Positions 1 to 8,324 of a DNA stretch of 24,942 nt are shown one piece after another. The notes beneath the pieces are model-generated. The model saw nothing but the letters and a program-made list of their open reading frames with translations, made no database searches and had not been told where the DNA came from. Made by a program: the position numbers and the translations under genes. Numbering within the stretch: position 1 is the stretch's first letter; each line of letters starts with the position of its first letter. The stretch comes from Sphingopyxis sp. UBA6723 (GTDB lineage: Bacteria; Pseudomonadota; Alphaproteobacteria; Sphingomonadales; Sphingomonadaceae). The DNA is taken from NCBI RefSeq assembly GCF_002454115.1, contig NZ_DKIH01000003.1:100154-125095 (forward strand). The letters are read 5' to 3'.

Positions 1-1
1 G

Positions 2-55
2 TGCACCGCCGAACGGTCGCCGTTCAAGGAGTGCTTTTTGTCCGGCGCCACGTAA
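2..55 (+). CDS. Possible 3' end of an unidentified gene (partial at left edge)
   Basis: Reading from base 2, the plus strand encodes a short peptide ending CFLSGAT followed by TAA at 53-55, with G or C at nearly every third codon position, as in the real genes here. The stop is followed by repeat-type sequence and then by the convergent end of the dehydrogenase gene, which is a normal layout for a gene end. The opposite strand is also open and GC3-rich over the same bases, so the strand is uncertain. The family is not recognisable from 17 residues. Confidence 0.3.
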   Translation, partial: CTAERSPFKECFLSGAT

Positions 56-66
56 ACCGCCTGTGC

Positions 67-112
67 CCCTCCCCCACCCTTCGGGTGGTCCCCCTCCCCC
101 GTTGGGGGAGGA
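67..112. repeat. GC-rich hairpin-forming intergenic sequence
   Basis: Two small hairpins lie side by side: a CCACCC/GGGTGG pair around TTC, and CCTCCCCC/GGGGGAGG around GTT. Sequences of this kind occur between genes in many sphingomonad genomes. Here it lies between two convergent gene ends and could assist transcription termination, although no T-run follows it. Confidence 0.45.
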
Positions 113-147
113 TCGGCTATGCCCACTTCCGGTCGTCTAAGGACATT

Positions 148-220
148 CGTCATCCCGGACTTGATCCGGGATCCACCGCGGCACTGAAGTCGTGGACCCC
201 GGATCAAGTCCGGGGTGACG
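148..220. repeat. Inverted-repeat intergenic element, CGTCAT...GTGACG ends
   Basis: The left arm reads CGTCATCCCGGACTTGATCC and the right arm is its near-perfect complement (GGATCAAGTCCGGGGTGACG), around a centre of about 30 nt. It lies in the gap between convergent gene ends. A degenerate half copy (GGATCTAGTCCGGGGCGACA) is seen near 16842-16862 in front of rplK. It encodes nothing and behaves like a dispersed extragenic palindrome. Confidence 0.75.
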
Positions 221-257
221 ATGATGGATGGGGAGGCTTTCGGTCGTTAGCCGCCGC

Positions 258-1076
258 TCAGTTCGCGCTCGTCGCCTTCATCTGCGCCGCATAACCCGCC
301 TGGACCATCGCGCTCATCCGATCGAACAATGCGTCGGGGTCGCTGCGGCGCAATTGAGCGATCGCGGCCTCGGCGCCCTCGGCGACCACCAGTTCGCGCG
401 TGCCGGCATCGACTGCCTCGAGTATCTGCGCGGCGGCGAAATCGGGTGACAGGCCATTGTCGATCGCGGCGTCGCTTTCCCCGCGAACGCTGCCGTCGGC
501 GTTCAGCGCGTTGCGGCTGACGTTGGTCTGCACCGATCCCGGCGCAACGACCAACACCTTCAGCCCCAGATGCTCATTCTCGGCGCGCACGCTGTCGTGA
601 TAGCCGATCAGACCGTGTTTGGCGGCGCAATAGGCGCTGCGCAACGGTACCCCGGCGATGCCTGCAACGCTTGAGATCGCGACGATCTGCCCGCCGCCCG
701 CGCCGACCATGCGCGGCAGCAGTTGCTGGGTCAGCGCAATCGGGGCGAGCAGGTCGACCGCGACAATCTGCTGATAGACGGCAAAGTCGGTGTCGATTGC
801 CAGGCTGCGCTGCGAGATTCCGGCGTTGTTGATCAGTCCGTCGATGCGGCCCTGCCAGTTCCAGGCTTTCTCGGCGATGGCGGGCAGGGCGGCATAGTCG
901 GTCGCCTCGAACGGCAGGATCAGCGTTTCGGTCGCGCAGCCAGCAGCGACCGCCTCCAGCCCGGCGACATTGCGCCCCGACAGGATCAGCTTTGCACCGC
1001 GCGCCGCCAGCGCGCGGGCCAGTGCTGCACCGATTCCCGACGAGGCACCCGTAATCCACCAGATCTGATCGTTCAT
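258..1076 (-). CDS. SDR-family short-chain dehydrogenase/reductase
   Basis: This 272-residue protein is a classical short-chain dehydrogenase, an NAD(P)-dependent oxidoreductase with a Rossmann fold. The cofactor motif TGASSGIG is at residues 9-16, NNAG at about 83-86, and the catalytic Ser136 and YxxxK (Tyr149, Lys153) have standard spacing. Length matches the family (250-280). The substrate cannot be told from sequence; the organisation resembles DltE/YbbO-like cytosolic SDRs. The ATG at 1076 is preferred over an in-frame codon at 1106 because the Rossmann strand begins immediately after it and GGGAGTGGGAG lies just upstream. It is a single gene, convergent with whatever ends at the left edge. 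Confidence 0.9.
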   Translation of the reverse strand: MNDQIWWITGASSGIGAALARALAARGAKLILSGRNVAGLEAVAAGCATETLILPFEATDYAALPAIAEKAWNWQGRIDGLINNAGISQRSLAIDTDFAVYQQIVAVDLLAPIALTQQLLPRMVGAGGGQIVAISSVAGIAGVPLRSAYCAAKHGLIGYHDSVRAENEHLGLKVLVVAPGSVQTNVSRNALNADGSVRGESDAAIDNGLSPDFAAAQILEAVDAGTRELVVAEGAEAAIAQLRRSDPDALFDRMSAMVQAGYAAQMKATSAN

Positions 1077-1389
1077 ACCCGCTCCCACTCCCTGCTTTCG
1101 TTGCAACCTGAAACGGGTTCACGCGGCCGTCAAGGCGGCGCGCTCGCGCATCCCCGGGCGGGGGTGGCAATTTTGTTGCGAATCTGTTATAATAAATATC
1201 AACGCGCTGACATTCTGCCTCTTCCCGTCTCGGGCTGGGGCGTTTCGCGGCGTTCCGATGGAGCCATATCCCTTGTCACTCTGACTGGCTAGCGCCGAGC
1301 GACCGTAAATCCCCCTTGGCTAGAGGGCGGGATGCGCCGCTGTTGTCGCAGTTTCAGATCGGGGTCAAGGCACAACAAAAGGAAATTGC
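1077..1389. other. Intergenic region between the SDR gene and carD
   Basis: This 313-nt stretch separates divergent genes and shows no credible coding sequence. It holds one distinctly AT-rich patch near 1180-1200 in otherwise GC-rich DNA, listed separately as a possible promoter. The remainder shows no repeat or strong hairpin that I can identify. Confidence 0.6.
1165..1193 (+). promoter_or_regulatory. Possible carD promoter (weak -35, consensus-like -10)
   Basis: A perfect TATAAT is present at 1188-1193 in an AT-rich patch. The hexamer 17 nt upstream is only TGGCAA, a poor -35. If used for carD, the leader would be nearly 190 nt. The direction is not proven because the patch lies between two divergent genes. 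Confidence 0.3.
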
Positions 1390-1917
1390 ATGTCCGTAAA
1401 CACGCTCTTGTTCGAAGTCGGTGATTATGTCGTTTATCCCAAACATGGCGTGGGGCGCGTCATCGAGTTGCAGAAATCGGAAATCGCCGGAATGCAGCTC
1501 GAACTTTACGTCCTGCGCTTCGAAAAGGAAAAAATGACGCTTCGCGTGCCGACGAACAAGGCCGAAGGCGTGGGGATGCGCAAGCTGTCGTCGGACAAGA
1601 CGCTGAAGGAAGCGCTACAGGTGCTGACCACCAAGCCGAAGGTCAAGCGCACCATGTGGTCGCGCCGCGCCCAGGAATATGAAGCGAAGATCAACTCGGG
1701 CGACCTGGTGTCGATCGCCGAAGTGACCCGCGACCTGTTCCGCGCCGACGACCAGCCCGAACAGAGCTATTCGGAACGCCAGATTTTCGAAGCGGCGTCG
1801 AGCCGCCTCGCGCGCGAACTGGGCGCGATGGAAGAAAGCGACGAAAAGACGGCGCAGGCGAAGATCCTCCAGATCCTCAACGAACATGCGCCGCTATATT
1901 ACGCCGAAAAGGTGTAA
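1390..1917 (+). CDS. carD: CarD/CdnL family RNA polymerase-binding transcription regulator
   Basis: The 175-residue product starts with the CarD RNA-polymerase-interaction domain (GDYVVYPKHGVGRV at about residues 11-24, then a Tudor-like beta barrel to about 65). A helical C-terminal half follows (about 75-175), including a basic patch with KVKRTMWSRRAQEY. CarD proteins bind the RNAP beta subunit and stabilise open promoter complexes; they are widespread in alphaproteobacteria. The ATG is preceded by AAAAGGAAATTGC, a good ribosome-binding site. The gene stands alone between a long upstream region and a strong terminator, so it is probably monocistronic. Length is typical. Confidence 0.94.
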   Translation: MSVNTLLFEVGDYVVYPKHGVGRVIELQKSEIAGMQLELYVLRFEKEKMTLRVPTNKAEGVGMRKLSSDKTLKEALQVLTTKPKVKRTMWSRRAQEYEAKINSGDLVSIAEVTRDLFRADDQPEQSYSERQIFEAASSRLARELGAMEESDEKTAQAKILQILNEHAPLYYAEKV

Positions 1918-1942
1918 GCTGCGAGCTTAGCGATAAGGGAAG

Positions 1943-1969
1943 GGGCGGTCCGAAAGGGCCGCCCTTTTT
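1943..1969 (+). terminator. Rho-independent terminator of carD
   Basis: The stem GGGCGGTCC pairs with GGGCCGCCC (one G-T wobble) around a GAAA loop and is followed by five T residues. It begins 25 nt after the carD stop codon. Confidence 0.9.
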
Positions 1970-2054
1970 CGTTTCAGTGATGGTTCCGTTTGTGGCGTTG
2001 CGTATGGTCCTGCGTCCGCGGCCTCATCACGATCGGCGTTTATGCCAGTCGAAC

Positions 2055-2975
2055 CTATTTCGCCTGGTCCTCTTCGATAATCGATGTCCGAAGCTCATCG
2101 GCAGCATAGGTTGCGATGATGCGGCATTGCCTCTCTTTCGGACAATTGAGAGCCACACGTTTGGGCGCCGCTGCTTCATTGGCGGAATCGGTCCAGTAGG
2201 TTGCGCCAACGTTGTCGGCAAAATGGACCAGTATGCCCGAGCCGCTGTACTCGCCGAGCACGCATTCCATGCCTGTGTCAGCCGCGCACCGCTTGACGGC
2301 GGCGTCGACAGCCGCGTCCAAGCCGCTGATGCCTGAAACAAGCCATGTTTTCCACCGCCATGCTGGCGCTGCCGCCTTCGTCCAAGCGACGACGGCATAT
2401 TTTCGGATTAACGGGATAAACGTCGGGAAGCTGTCCTTCGGACCTGTGCTGTTGAAGAAAGTCTTGGTAATCTCGCAGCCAACACTTTGTTGCTGACAAG
2501 ATGCCAGAGCTTTTGAACGAGCAACTTCGTTATTGACGTCGCCTGCGGCAAAGGCATGTCCAATAGCATCTTGGGCCACCACGATGACAAAGGCGTTATA
2601 GCCCCCGTACAGAGCATAGCATCCTTTGCCCATCTGTCGTTGACACGCTTGCAAAGCGGCTTTGTCGGCAGCCGGACCACTGTCATAACCCGATGTCGCC
2701 CACAGCACCGAAGCGTCGGGGTGCGCGATAACGGACATGAAGGCGTCGGGTATCGGTCCAGGCGCCGAGTCGGGTTCGCCTTGGGGATTGCCGTCCGTCG
2801 GACCCATGGGGGCACATGCAAACCAGCCGACGTCCGCTCCGCCGGTGGGGTAATATCCGGGTGGACAACGTCCCTCCGCATTCGCCGGAGCAGAGATGCC
2901 AGCAATGCCGATCAGTGCGGCAAGAAAAACGTAAAGAGCTGATCGAGCAAAATTGAATGAATGCGAGCTCAACAT
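2055..2975 (-). CDS. Secreted protein with two DUF4189-like domains
   Basis: The product is about 306 residues from the ATG at 2975. That start is preferred over 3005 because it directly precedes a signal peptide (hydrophobic stretch ALYVFLAALIGIAGI, cleavage probably after PANA). After a Cys-containing N-terminal segment (CPPGYYPTGG), two regions of about 90-100 residues resemble DUF4189: each has an Ala-rich helix ending in Cys (AALQACQ; AVKRC), a Gly/Cys strand, and a final strand (FVIVVAQDA; ILVHFADN). The Cys residues suggest disulfides in the periplasm or outside the cell. The molecular role of DUF4189 is not established. The gene has lower GC and more mixed third codon positions than its neighbours, which may mean recent acquisition. 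Confidence 0.7.
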   Translation of the reverse strand: MLSSHSFNFARSALYVFLAALIGIAGISAPANAEGRCPPGYYPTGGADVGWFACAPMGPTDGNPQGEPDSAPGPIPDAFMSVIAHPDASVLWATSGYDSGPAADKAALQACQRQMGKGCYALYGGYNAFVIVVAQDAIGHAFAAGDVNNEVARSKALASCQQQSVGCEITKTFFNSTGPKDSFPTFIPLIRKYAVVAWTKAAAPAWRWKTWLVSGISGLDAAVDAAVKRCAADTGMECVLGEYSGSGILVHFADNVGATYWTDSANEAAAPKRVALNCPKERQCRIIATYAADELRTSIIEEDQAK

Positions 2976-3479
2976 CAATGCCTCGTTGCGGCTGATTGCC
3001 ACCAAAACATCTTGGGGCTTTTGGGAAGCCTAACTCACGATGTCACTGGCAATACATAAATTTGGTACTGGTGCATTCACGAAGCGGGTCAGATCGCGGC
3101 TGTCGGCCCGAAGCGATGCGATGCCGAACCTGTCGGCAATCGTACCGAAGGGGTCCTCGAACGTTGCAATGATGCCCTGGCGGGTGTTTCGTTGGCTTGT
3201 GACAGGCCAGCTATGATCGTTAGCACCTGATGGTGCAGGACGCTACGCTCCGCAGCTAACTCGAGCACGACACATTCCGCGCCGACCGGCCGGTGTCTCT
3301 CATTTCCGAGCTTTTCGGTGGCGACCGGTTCGATTTCCTCGCCGAATTTCAGGCCGGGACGAAGAAGCGCGAAGGCGATTGACATCGACGCTGCCCCCGC
3401 CGACTTCATCTGCATTCTGCGGTGCGGAGCATAACCTATTTGCTTATGCTGTATTGCGATATTAATACGGTAGCTAAGC
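2976..3479. other. Long intergenic region with possible gene remnant
   Basis: About 500 nt separates the divergent secreted-protein and penicillin-binding-protein genes. No intact gene is convincing. The minus strand has a 213-nt open stretch (3242 to the stop at 3030) that translates to protein-like sequence (IIATFEDPFGTIADRFGIAS) without a start codon. A second minus-strand frame from about 3415 is open into the same area. These may be pieces of one frameshifted, decayed gene. The AT-rich part at 3430-3470 probably carries the promoter of the penicillin-binding-protein gene. Confidence 0.45.
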
Positions 3480-5516
3480 ATGACCTGGTTCCGTAAATCC
3501 AAAACGCCCGATCCAGCGCCCGCCGCGCCGCCGCTTGCCATGCCCGGCGCGCCCGGTTTCGACGTGCCGCCCCCGGTTGTACCGGAAAGCCGCCGTCGCA
3601 AATGGTGGCGGCGAATCTCGCGCGGCTTTGCGATTTTTTGTATTCTCTTCATTCTGCTCGTCGGCTGGCTGGCGCTGACCGCGCCGCTGTCGAAATCGCT
3701 CGAACCGATTGTGCCGCCGCAGATCACTTTGCTCGCCTCGGACGGGACGCCGATCGCGCGGTCGGGGGCGATCGTCGATACGCCGGTGAAGGCGAGCGCG
3801 CTGCCCAAGCACGTCACCGGCGCCTTTCTCGCGATCGAGGACCGGCGGTTCTATTCCCATATGGGCGTCGATCCACGCAGCATCGCGCGCGCCGTTTGGA
3901 GTAATGTCACCGGCGGGCGGACGCAGGGCGGCAGCACGATCACCCAGCAGCTGGCGAAATTCACCTTCCTGACCCCCAAACGCACATTGGGGCGCAAGGC
4001 GCGCGAGGCGCTGATCGCCTTCTGGCTCGAAGCGTGGCTGACGAAGGACGAGATTCTCGAACGCTATCTTTCAAACGCCTATTTTGGTGACAATACCTAT
4101 GGGCTGCGGGCCGCCTCGCTGCACTATTTCTATCGCCAGCCCGAAAAGCTGACCCCGGCGCAGGCGGCGATGCTGGCGGGGCTGGTGCAAGCGCCCTCGC
4201 GCCTCGCTCCGACCAAGAACCCCGACCTCGCCGAAAAGCGGATGCAGCTGGTGCTGAATGCTATGGTGGCGACAAACTATCTGTCCGCAGCCGATCGCAA
4301 GGCGATCCGTACCCCGCGCATCGATGTGCGCTCGCGCAACACGTTGCCGACGGGCACCTATTTCGCCGACTGGGCGCTGCCCGAGGCGCGCAAGCTCAGC
4401 GACGTCGGCTATTCGCGCCAGACGATCAAGACGACGCTCGACGCGCGGTTGCAGGCGGTGGCGCGGCGGGTGACGAGCCGCGCCGGGTTAGGCCAGGCGC
4501 AGGTCGCGCTGGTCGCGATGCGCCCGAATGGTGAGGTTGTCGCGATGATCGGCGGGCGCGATTATGCTGCCTCGCCGTTCAACCGCGCAACCCAGGCGCG
4601 GCGCCAGCCAGGATCGACGTTCAAGTTGTTCGTCTATCTCGCTGCGCTGCGCGCCGGGTGGGAACCCGATGATGTGATCGACAACCAGCCGATCGAAACC
4701 GGGTCGTACCGCCCGAAAAATTCCGGCGGCACCTATTCCAAAACGATCACCTTGGAGGATGCGTTTGCAACGTCGAGCAATGTCGCGGCAGTACGGCTGC
4801 TGCGCGAAGTCGGCGACGACAAGGTCATCGACATGGCGCGCGATCTGGGTGTCACCGCGCCGATGACGAAAGGCGACCCAAGCCTCGCGCTCGGCACGTC
4901 GAGCATGACCTTGCTCGAACTGACCGCCGCTTATGCCGCGGTCGCGGCAAACAGCTATCCGGTCGTCCCGCACGCGTTCGCGGGTGAGGAAAAGGGTTGG
5001 TTCGAAAATCTCATTTCTGGCCCGAGCCGCTTTCGTTCAGGCGTTCACGACGATATCGAACAGATGCTGCGCGCTGCGGTCAATCGCGGTACCGGCCGCG
5101 CCGCGCGGCTGCCGCAGGCAAATTTCGGCAAGACCGGGACCAGCCAGGACAATCGCGACGCGCTGTTCGTCGGCTACGCCAATGGCCTGGTCGTCGGAGT
5201 GTGGATCGGCAACGACGATAATTCGCCGCTGCGCGGCATTTCGGGCGGCGGACTGCCCGCGCGGATCTGGCGCGATTTCATGATTCAGGCATCGGGACAA
5301 AAAGCGGCGCCGCCACGGCCGACCAATCCGCGCGGCCCCGTCGAGCCGCAGGATATTCCCGATGTCGGTGCGATCCCGATCGGTGAAAGCAGCAGCGTGG
5401 GGATTGAGGGCGGCGATGCGGTGATCTCGACCGAAATCAACGGCAGCCGGATCGACTTGCGCGTGCCGATCGCGAACGAGGCGCCGCCCCCCGAGCCTGT
5501 CCCCGCGCCGCCGTGA
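3480..5516 (+). CDS. Class A penicillin-binding protein, bifunctional transglycosylase/transpeptidase (PBP1-type)
   Basis: The 678-residue enzyme polymerises glycan strands and crosslinks peptides in the periplasm. A Pro-rich cytoplasmic tail (1-36) and basic patch (38-46) precede one membrane anchor (about 49-69). The GT51 domain follows: EDRRFYSHMGVD with catalytic Glu120, GGSTITQQ at 150-157, KRTLGRKAREA at 167-177, ERYLSNAYFG at 194-203. The transpeptidase domain has STFK with nucleophile Ser379 and Lys382, SSN at 432-434, and KTGTS at 551-555. A Pro-rich tail ends the protein. It is shorter than E. coli PBP1a (about 850), lacking the inserted OB-type region. The start codon has only a weak ribosome site, but no better in-frame choice exists. 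It stands alone. Confidence 0.94.
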   Translation: MTWFRKSKTPDPAPAAPPLAMPGAPGFDVPPPVVPESRRRKWWRRISRGFAIFCILFILLVGWLALTAPLSKSLEPIVPPQITLLASDGTPIARSGAIVDTPVKASALPKHVTGAFLAIEDRRFYSHMGVDPRSIARAVWSNVTGGRTQGGSTITQQLAKFTFLTPKRTLGRKAREALIAFWLEAWLTKDEILERYLSNAYFGDNTYGLRAASLHYFYRQPEKLTPAQAAMLAGLVQAPSRLAPTKNPDLAEKRMQLVLNAMVATNYLSAADRKAIRTPRIDVRSRNTLPTGTYFADWALPEARKLSDVGYSRQTIKTTLDARLQAVARRVTSRAGLGQAQVALVAMRPNGEVVAMIGGRDYAASPFNRATQARRQPGSTFKLFVYLAALRAGWEPDDVIDNQPIETGSYRPKNSGGTYSKTITLEDAFATSSNVAAVRLLREVGDDKVIDMARDLGVTAPMTKGDPSLALGTSSMTLLELTAAYAAVAANSYPVVPHAFAGEEKGWFENLISGPSRFRSGVHDDIEQMLRAAVNRGTGRAARLPQANFGKTGTSQDNRDALFVGYANGLVVGVWIGNDDNSPLRGISGGGLPARIWRDFMIQASGQKAAPPRPTNPRGPVEPQDIPDVGAIPIGESSSVGIEGGDAVISTEINGSRIDLRVPIANEAPPPEPVPAPP

Positions 5517-5570
5517 GGGGGTGGGGACAGAGCATCGGCGTTCGTCTGATCGTTTTAAGATAACGCTGTT

Positions 5571-5650
5571 CTCCCGCGAAAGCGGGAGCCCATCACCGGC
5601 CCGTGCCAGTTGGAACCGGCCGGAGATGGATCCCCGCCTTCGCGGGGAAA
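5571..5650. repeat. Paired CCCGCGAAAGCGGG-type hairpin element
   Basis: A hairpin CTCCCGC-GAAA-GCGGGAG at 5571-5587 and a second CCCCGC-CTTC-GCGGGG at 5632-5646 enclose about 45 nt. The element lies between two convergent genes and may act as a bidirectional terminator, but T-runs are weak. A related core (CCCCCGCGAAGGCGGGGG) recurs at 22371-22388. Confidence 0.65.
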
Positions 5651-5672
5651 CAGGAATTTTCTTGGGCCTTAA

Positions 5673-6749
5673 TCAGTCGGCCAACAGATCAAATTCGCTC
5701 GTTGCCATCGTCTGTCCATTGACGATCAGATCGACATTGTGCCGCCCCGGATGATGCCGCCGCGTACTGAAATCGCGGATCGTTTGGTTGATGCGCAGTG
5801 CGACGGCTTCGCCCCCGGCGAGGTCGAACGTCTTCCATTTGAACACCTTCGCTGCGCTTTTCCCGCCCGCCCGCGCATAGTGGACCCGGTAATCGACCAC
5901 CAACGGCTGATTTGCCGTCGTGTCCGAAACGATTTCGGCGTTGATCGCGATCCGCTCGCCCAAGTGCACGGTCGATGGCTCAACCGCAAAGTTGCGCACC
6001 GTCACCGCAGCGCCATGGCCGACGCCGATCAGCGCCAGCGCGCGCGGTTCGCCCTGCTTGATCAGGGTGCGCAGCGCGTGGCGGATGATCCACGCGGTGA
6101 GCGGATCATCGTTCGGCCAGTCTGCCAGCCGATCGAGCAGCCAGTCGGGGCGGTCCTTGGCGATGTCGTTGAGATGGTTGGCGACCGATTTGCGAACATA
6201 GAGACTCGGGTCGGCCTTCAACGTCTCCAGAATAGGCGCCGCGCGCGTCGGATCGGCCTTCAGCGCCGGGACGCGCGTGGCCCACGGCAGCCGGGGGCGG
6301 GCGCCTTCGCTCGCCAGCCGCCGGACATGCTCGTCATCGCTGCCGGTCCAGCGCGCCATCGTTGCGAGCGCGCGATCAGCATCCTGCGCCAGAAAGGGCC
6401 GGATCGCGAATTCGGCGGTGCCAAAGCGCGTCAGAGCGGCGAGCGCGTCCAGCGATCGGTCGAAATCGTCGAGGCCATATCGCGCCACATATTCGGTCAC
6501 CGCCACGGCCTGAAAACCATGCGTCAGCCGCGGCGCCATCGACCCGATCACATCCAGCGCTGCCGCATAGTCGGTGGGCAACGCAGGATGCAGCGCGTCC
6601 GCGATATGGCGCACCCGCTCCATGATCGACAGCGCGTCGAGGCCGTCGGAGGCGGCGGTCAGGAACGCCGCCCGATCAAACCGCGGCGTAGCGGCGGCGC
6701 CCGCATCGGCGATCGTCGTCAGTGCTTGCGGACCCAATATGTCCTTCAA
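5673..6749 (-). CDS. DNA alkylation repeat protein, AlkC-like DNA glycosylase
   Basis: This is a HEAT-like repeat protein of the AlkC/AlkD superfamily, which excises N3-alkylated bases without base flipping. The AlkC-type core SEGARPRLPW (about residues 149-158) and RKSVANHLNDIAKD (about 187-200) are clear. The last 100 residues look like an all-beta, Ig-like extension, known in some AlkC proteins and needed there for activity. The reading frame has no ATG or GTG at its 5' end. The coordinates given start at a TTG without a Shine-Dalgarno sequence; homology-like sequence (NAPAL) continues upstream to an ATT at 6773 that does have AAAGGG 7 nt before it. An in-frame TGA lies at 6786-6788. The gene is isolated and convergent with the penicillin-binding-protein gene. 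Confidence 0.85.
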   Translation of the reverse strand: MKDILGPQALTTIADAGAAATPRFDRAAFLTAASDGLDALSIMERVRHIADALHPALPTDYAAALDVIGSMAPRLTHGFQAVAVTEYVARYGLDDFDRSLDALAALTRFGTAEFAIRPFLAQDADRALATMARWTGSDDEHVRRLASEGARPRLPWATRVPALKADPTRAAPILETLKADPSLYVRKSVANHLNDIAKDRPDWLLDRLADWPNDDPLTAWIIRHALRTLIKQGEPRALALIGVGHGAAVTVRNFAVEPSTVHLGERIAINAEIVSDTTANQPLVVDYRVHYARAGGKSAAKVFKWKTFDLAGGEAVALRINQTIRDFSTRRHHPGRHNVDLIVNGQTMATSEFDLLAD

Positions 6750-6814
6750 TAGGGCAGGGGCGTTATCCGTAATCGGCTGGCCCTTTCAGAGCGCGAAAAG
6801 ACATGACTGGGTAT

Positions 6815-6896
6815 CGTCATTGCGAGGAGCGAAGCGACGCGGCAATCCAGAGTGGCGTAAACCGCTCTGGATTGCTTCGCTTCGCTCGCAATGACG
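6815..6896. repeat. 82-bp inverted-repeat element, CGTCATTGCGA...CGCAATGACG
   Basis: The arms begin CGTCATTGCGAGGAGCGAAG and end in the complementary CTTCGCTTCGCTCGCAATGACG; the inner arms CGGCAATCCAGAG/CTCTGGATTG also pair. This is a known type of dispersed extragenic repeat in alphaproteobacteria. It sits 28 nt beyond the end of the efflux operon and can form a long hairpin that would stop transcription. A decayed half copy is seen at 23772-23805. Confidence 0.85.
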
Positions 6897-6923
6897 GAGT
6901 TGGGTCAACCAAAGTCACATGCT

Positions 6924-8324
6924 CTAGCGCCGCTCGACCAGCCCGCCGCCCAGCGCGACGTACAGCGTCACCAGATTGTCGACCTGCGCGCGGCGCGTTT
7001 CGATCAGGGTCTGTTCGGCGGCGAACAGATTGCGTTCGGCGTCGAGCACTTCGAGGTAGGTCGAAACCCCTTCGCGGTAACGCTTGCGCGCCAGATCCGC
7101 GATCTGGCGCTGCGCCAGCGTCCCGCGTTCCTGCGCCTCGACCTGCTCTGCCAGATAGCGGCGCCCGGCGAGGGCATCGGCGACTTCACGGAACGCCCCC
7201 TGGACTGTGCGCTCATAGGTCGCAACCGCGATATTCTCGCGCGCCTCGGCGACGGTCAGATTGCCTTTGTTGCGCCCGAAATCGAAGATCGGCAGGCTGA
7301 TCGTCGGGCCGAAACTCCAGCCGAATCCATCGTTGCTGAACAGGTTATCGAGCGACCCTGATGCGAAACCGAGGTTGCCGGTCAGCGAGATCGACGGGAA
7401 GAAAGCCGCCCGTGCGGCGCCGATATTGGCCCGCGCGGCGCGCAACCGTTCCTCGGCGGCGAGAATGTCGGGGCGGGCGACGAGCAGCTCCGACGGCAAC
7501 CCCGCGGTCAGCGTCGGCGACTGCCCCTGCGCAACGAGCGGGAGCGGCGCGGGCAAGGGACCGGCGACCGGGCCGCCGGTCAGCACCGACAGGAAGTTGT
7601 CGGCCTGCGCCTTGCCTAGTTTCAGGCTGGCGAGCTGCGTCTCCGCCTGCGTCAGCAGCGTTTCCGACTGGCGATAATCGAGCGCCGAGGTCACCCCGGC
7701 GTCGAGCCGCCGCTTCGCAATGCGAAGCCCTTCCTTGCGGCTGGTCACCGTCGCTTCGGCGAGCGCGATCTGTTCGGTCGCGCCGCGCGATGCGAAATAG
7801 GTCGACGCGACGTCGCGCACCAGGGCCAGCCGGAACGCGCGCTCGGCCTGTTCGGTCGCCAGATACTGGCTGCGCGCCGCTTCGGACAGATTCTTGACCC
7901 GTCCCCAGAAATCGAGCTCGAACGACGTGACCCCGACCCCGACCGAATAGCGGCTGGTGGTGTCGGTCCCGGCGCCGGTCAGCGACTGGCCGCGGCTGCG
8001 CGTCGCATCGGCGCTGGCGCCCACCGTCGGCAGCCGGTCGGCGTCCTGAATGCGGTACAAACCGCGCGCTTCTTCGATCTGTGCAACAGCCACTGCCAAA
8101 TCGCGGTTGCGTTCGATCGCCTGCGCAATCAGCACTTCCAGCTGCGGGTCGGCGAAGAAATCCTGCCACGCCACATCGGTCGCGCGCTGGCCAATCGTCA
8201 CGTCACCCGCGAACTCGGCGGGATAATCCGGCGCGGTGGGCAGCGCCGGACGGTCGTGCGGCGGCGCCATATTGACGCAGCCGGCAAGGCTGGCCGCCGC
8301 GACCAGCGCGATCCACTTACGCAT
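6924..8324 (-). CDS. RND efflux outer membrane lipoprotein, NodT/OprM family
   Basis: This 466-residue outer membrane factor forms the TolC-like exit duct of the tripartite pump. The N-terminus has a lipoprotein signal peptide with lipobox LAGC (Cys16). Two repeats of the outer membrane efflux domain follow, with typical motifs (RNRDLAVAVAQIEEARG; ARPDILAAEERLRAARANIGAARAAFFPSISLTG). The ATG at 8324 is chosen because AGGAG lies 8 nt upstream and the lipobox follows at the right distance; the upstream ATG at 8339 would leave a poor signal. It overlaps the last 8 nt of the pump gene, implying translational coupling. It is the last gene of the operon. Confidence 0.94.
   Translation of the reverse strand: MRKWIALVAAASLAGCVNMAPPHDRPALPTAPDYPAEFAGDVTIGQRATDVAWQDFFADPQLEVLIAQAIERNRDLAVAVAQIEEARGLYRIQDADRLPTVGASADATRSRGQSLTGAGTDTTSRYSVGVGVTSFELDFWGRVKNLSEAARSQYLATEQAERAFRLALVRDVASTYFASRGATEQIALAEATVTSRKEGLRIAKRRLDAGVTSALDYRQSETLLTQAETQLASLKLGKAQADNFLSVLTGGPVAGPLPAPLPLVAQGQSPTLTAGLPSELLVARPDILAAEERLRAARANIGAARAAFFPSISLTGNLGFASGSLDNLFSNDGFGWSFGPTISLPIFDFGRNKGNLTVAEARENIAVATYERTVQGAFREVADALAGRRYLAEQVEAQERGTLAQRQIADLARKRYREGVSTYLEVLDAERNLFAAEQTLIETRRAQVDNLVTLYVALGGGLVERR

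Noticed and set aside
1193..1389. Riboswitch or other structured leader before carD
   Set aside because: No recognisable conserved core or terminator-type hairpin was seen; only an AT-rich patch is notable.
5739..6752. 337-codon plus-strand frame opposite the AlkC-like gene
   Set aside because: It has shadow composition (Arg-rich) and the opposite strand carries recognisable AlkC motifs.
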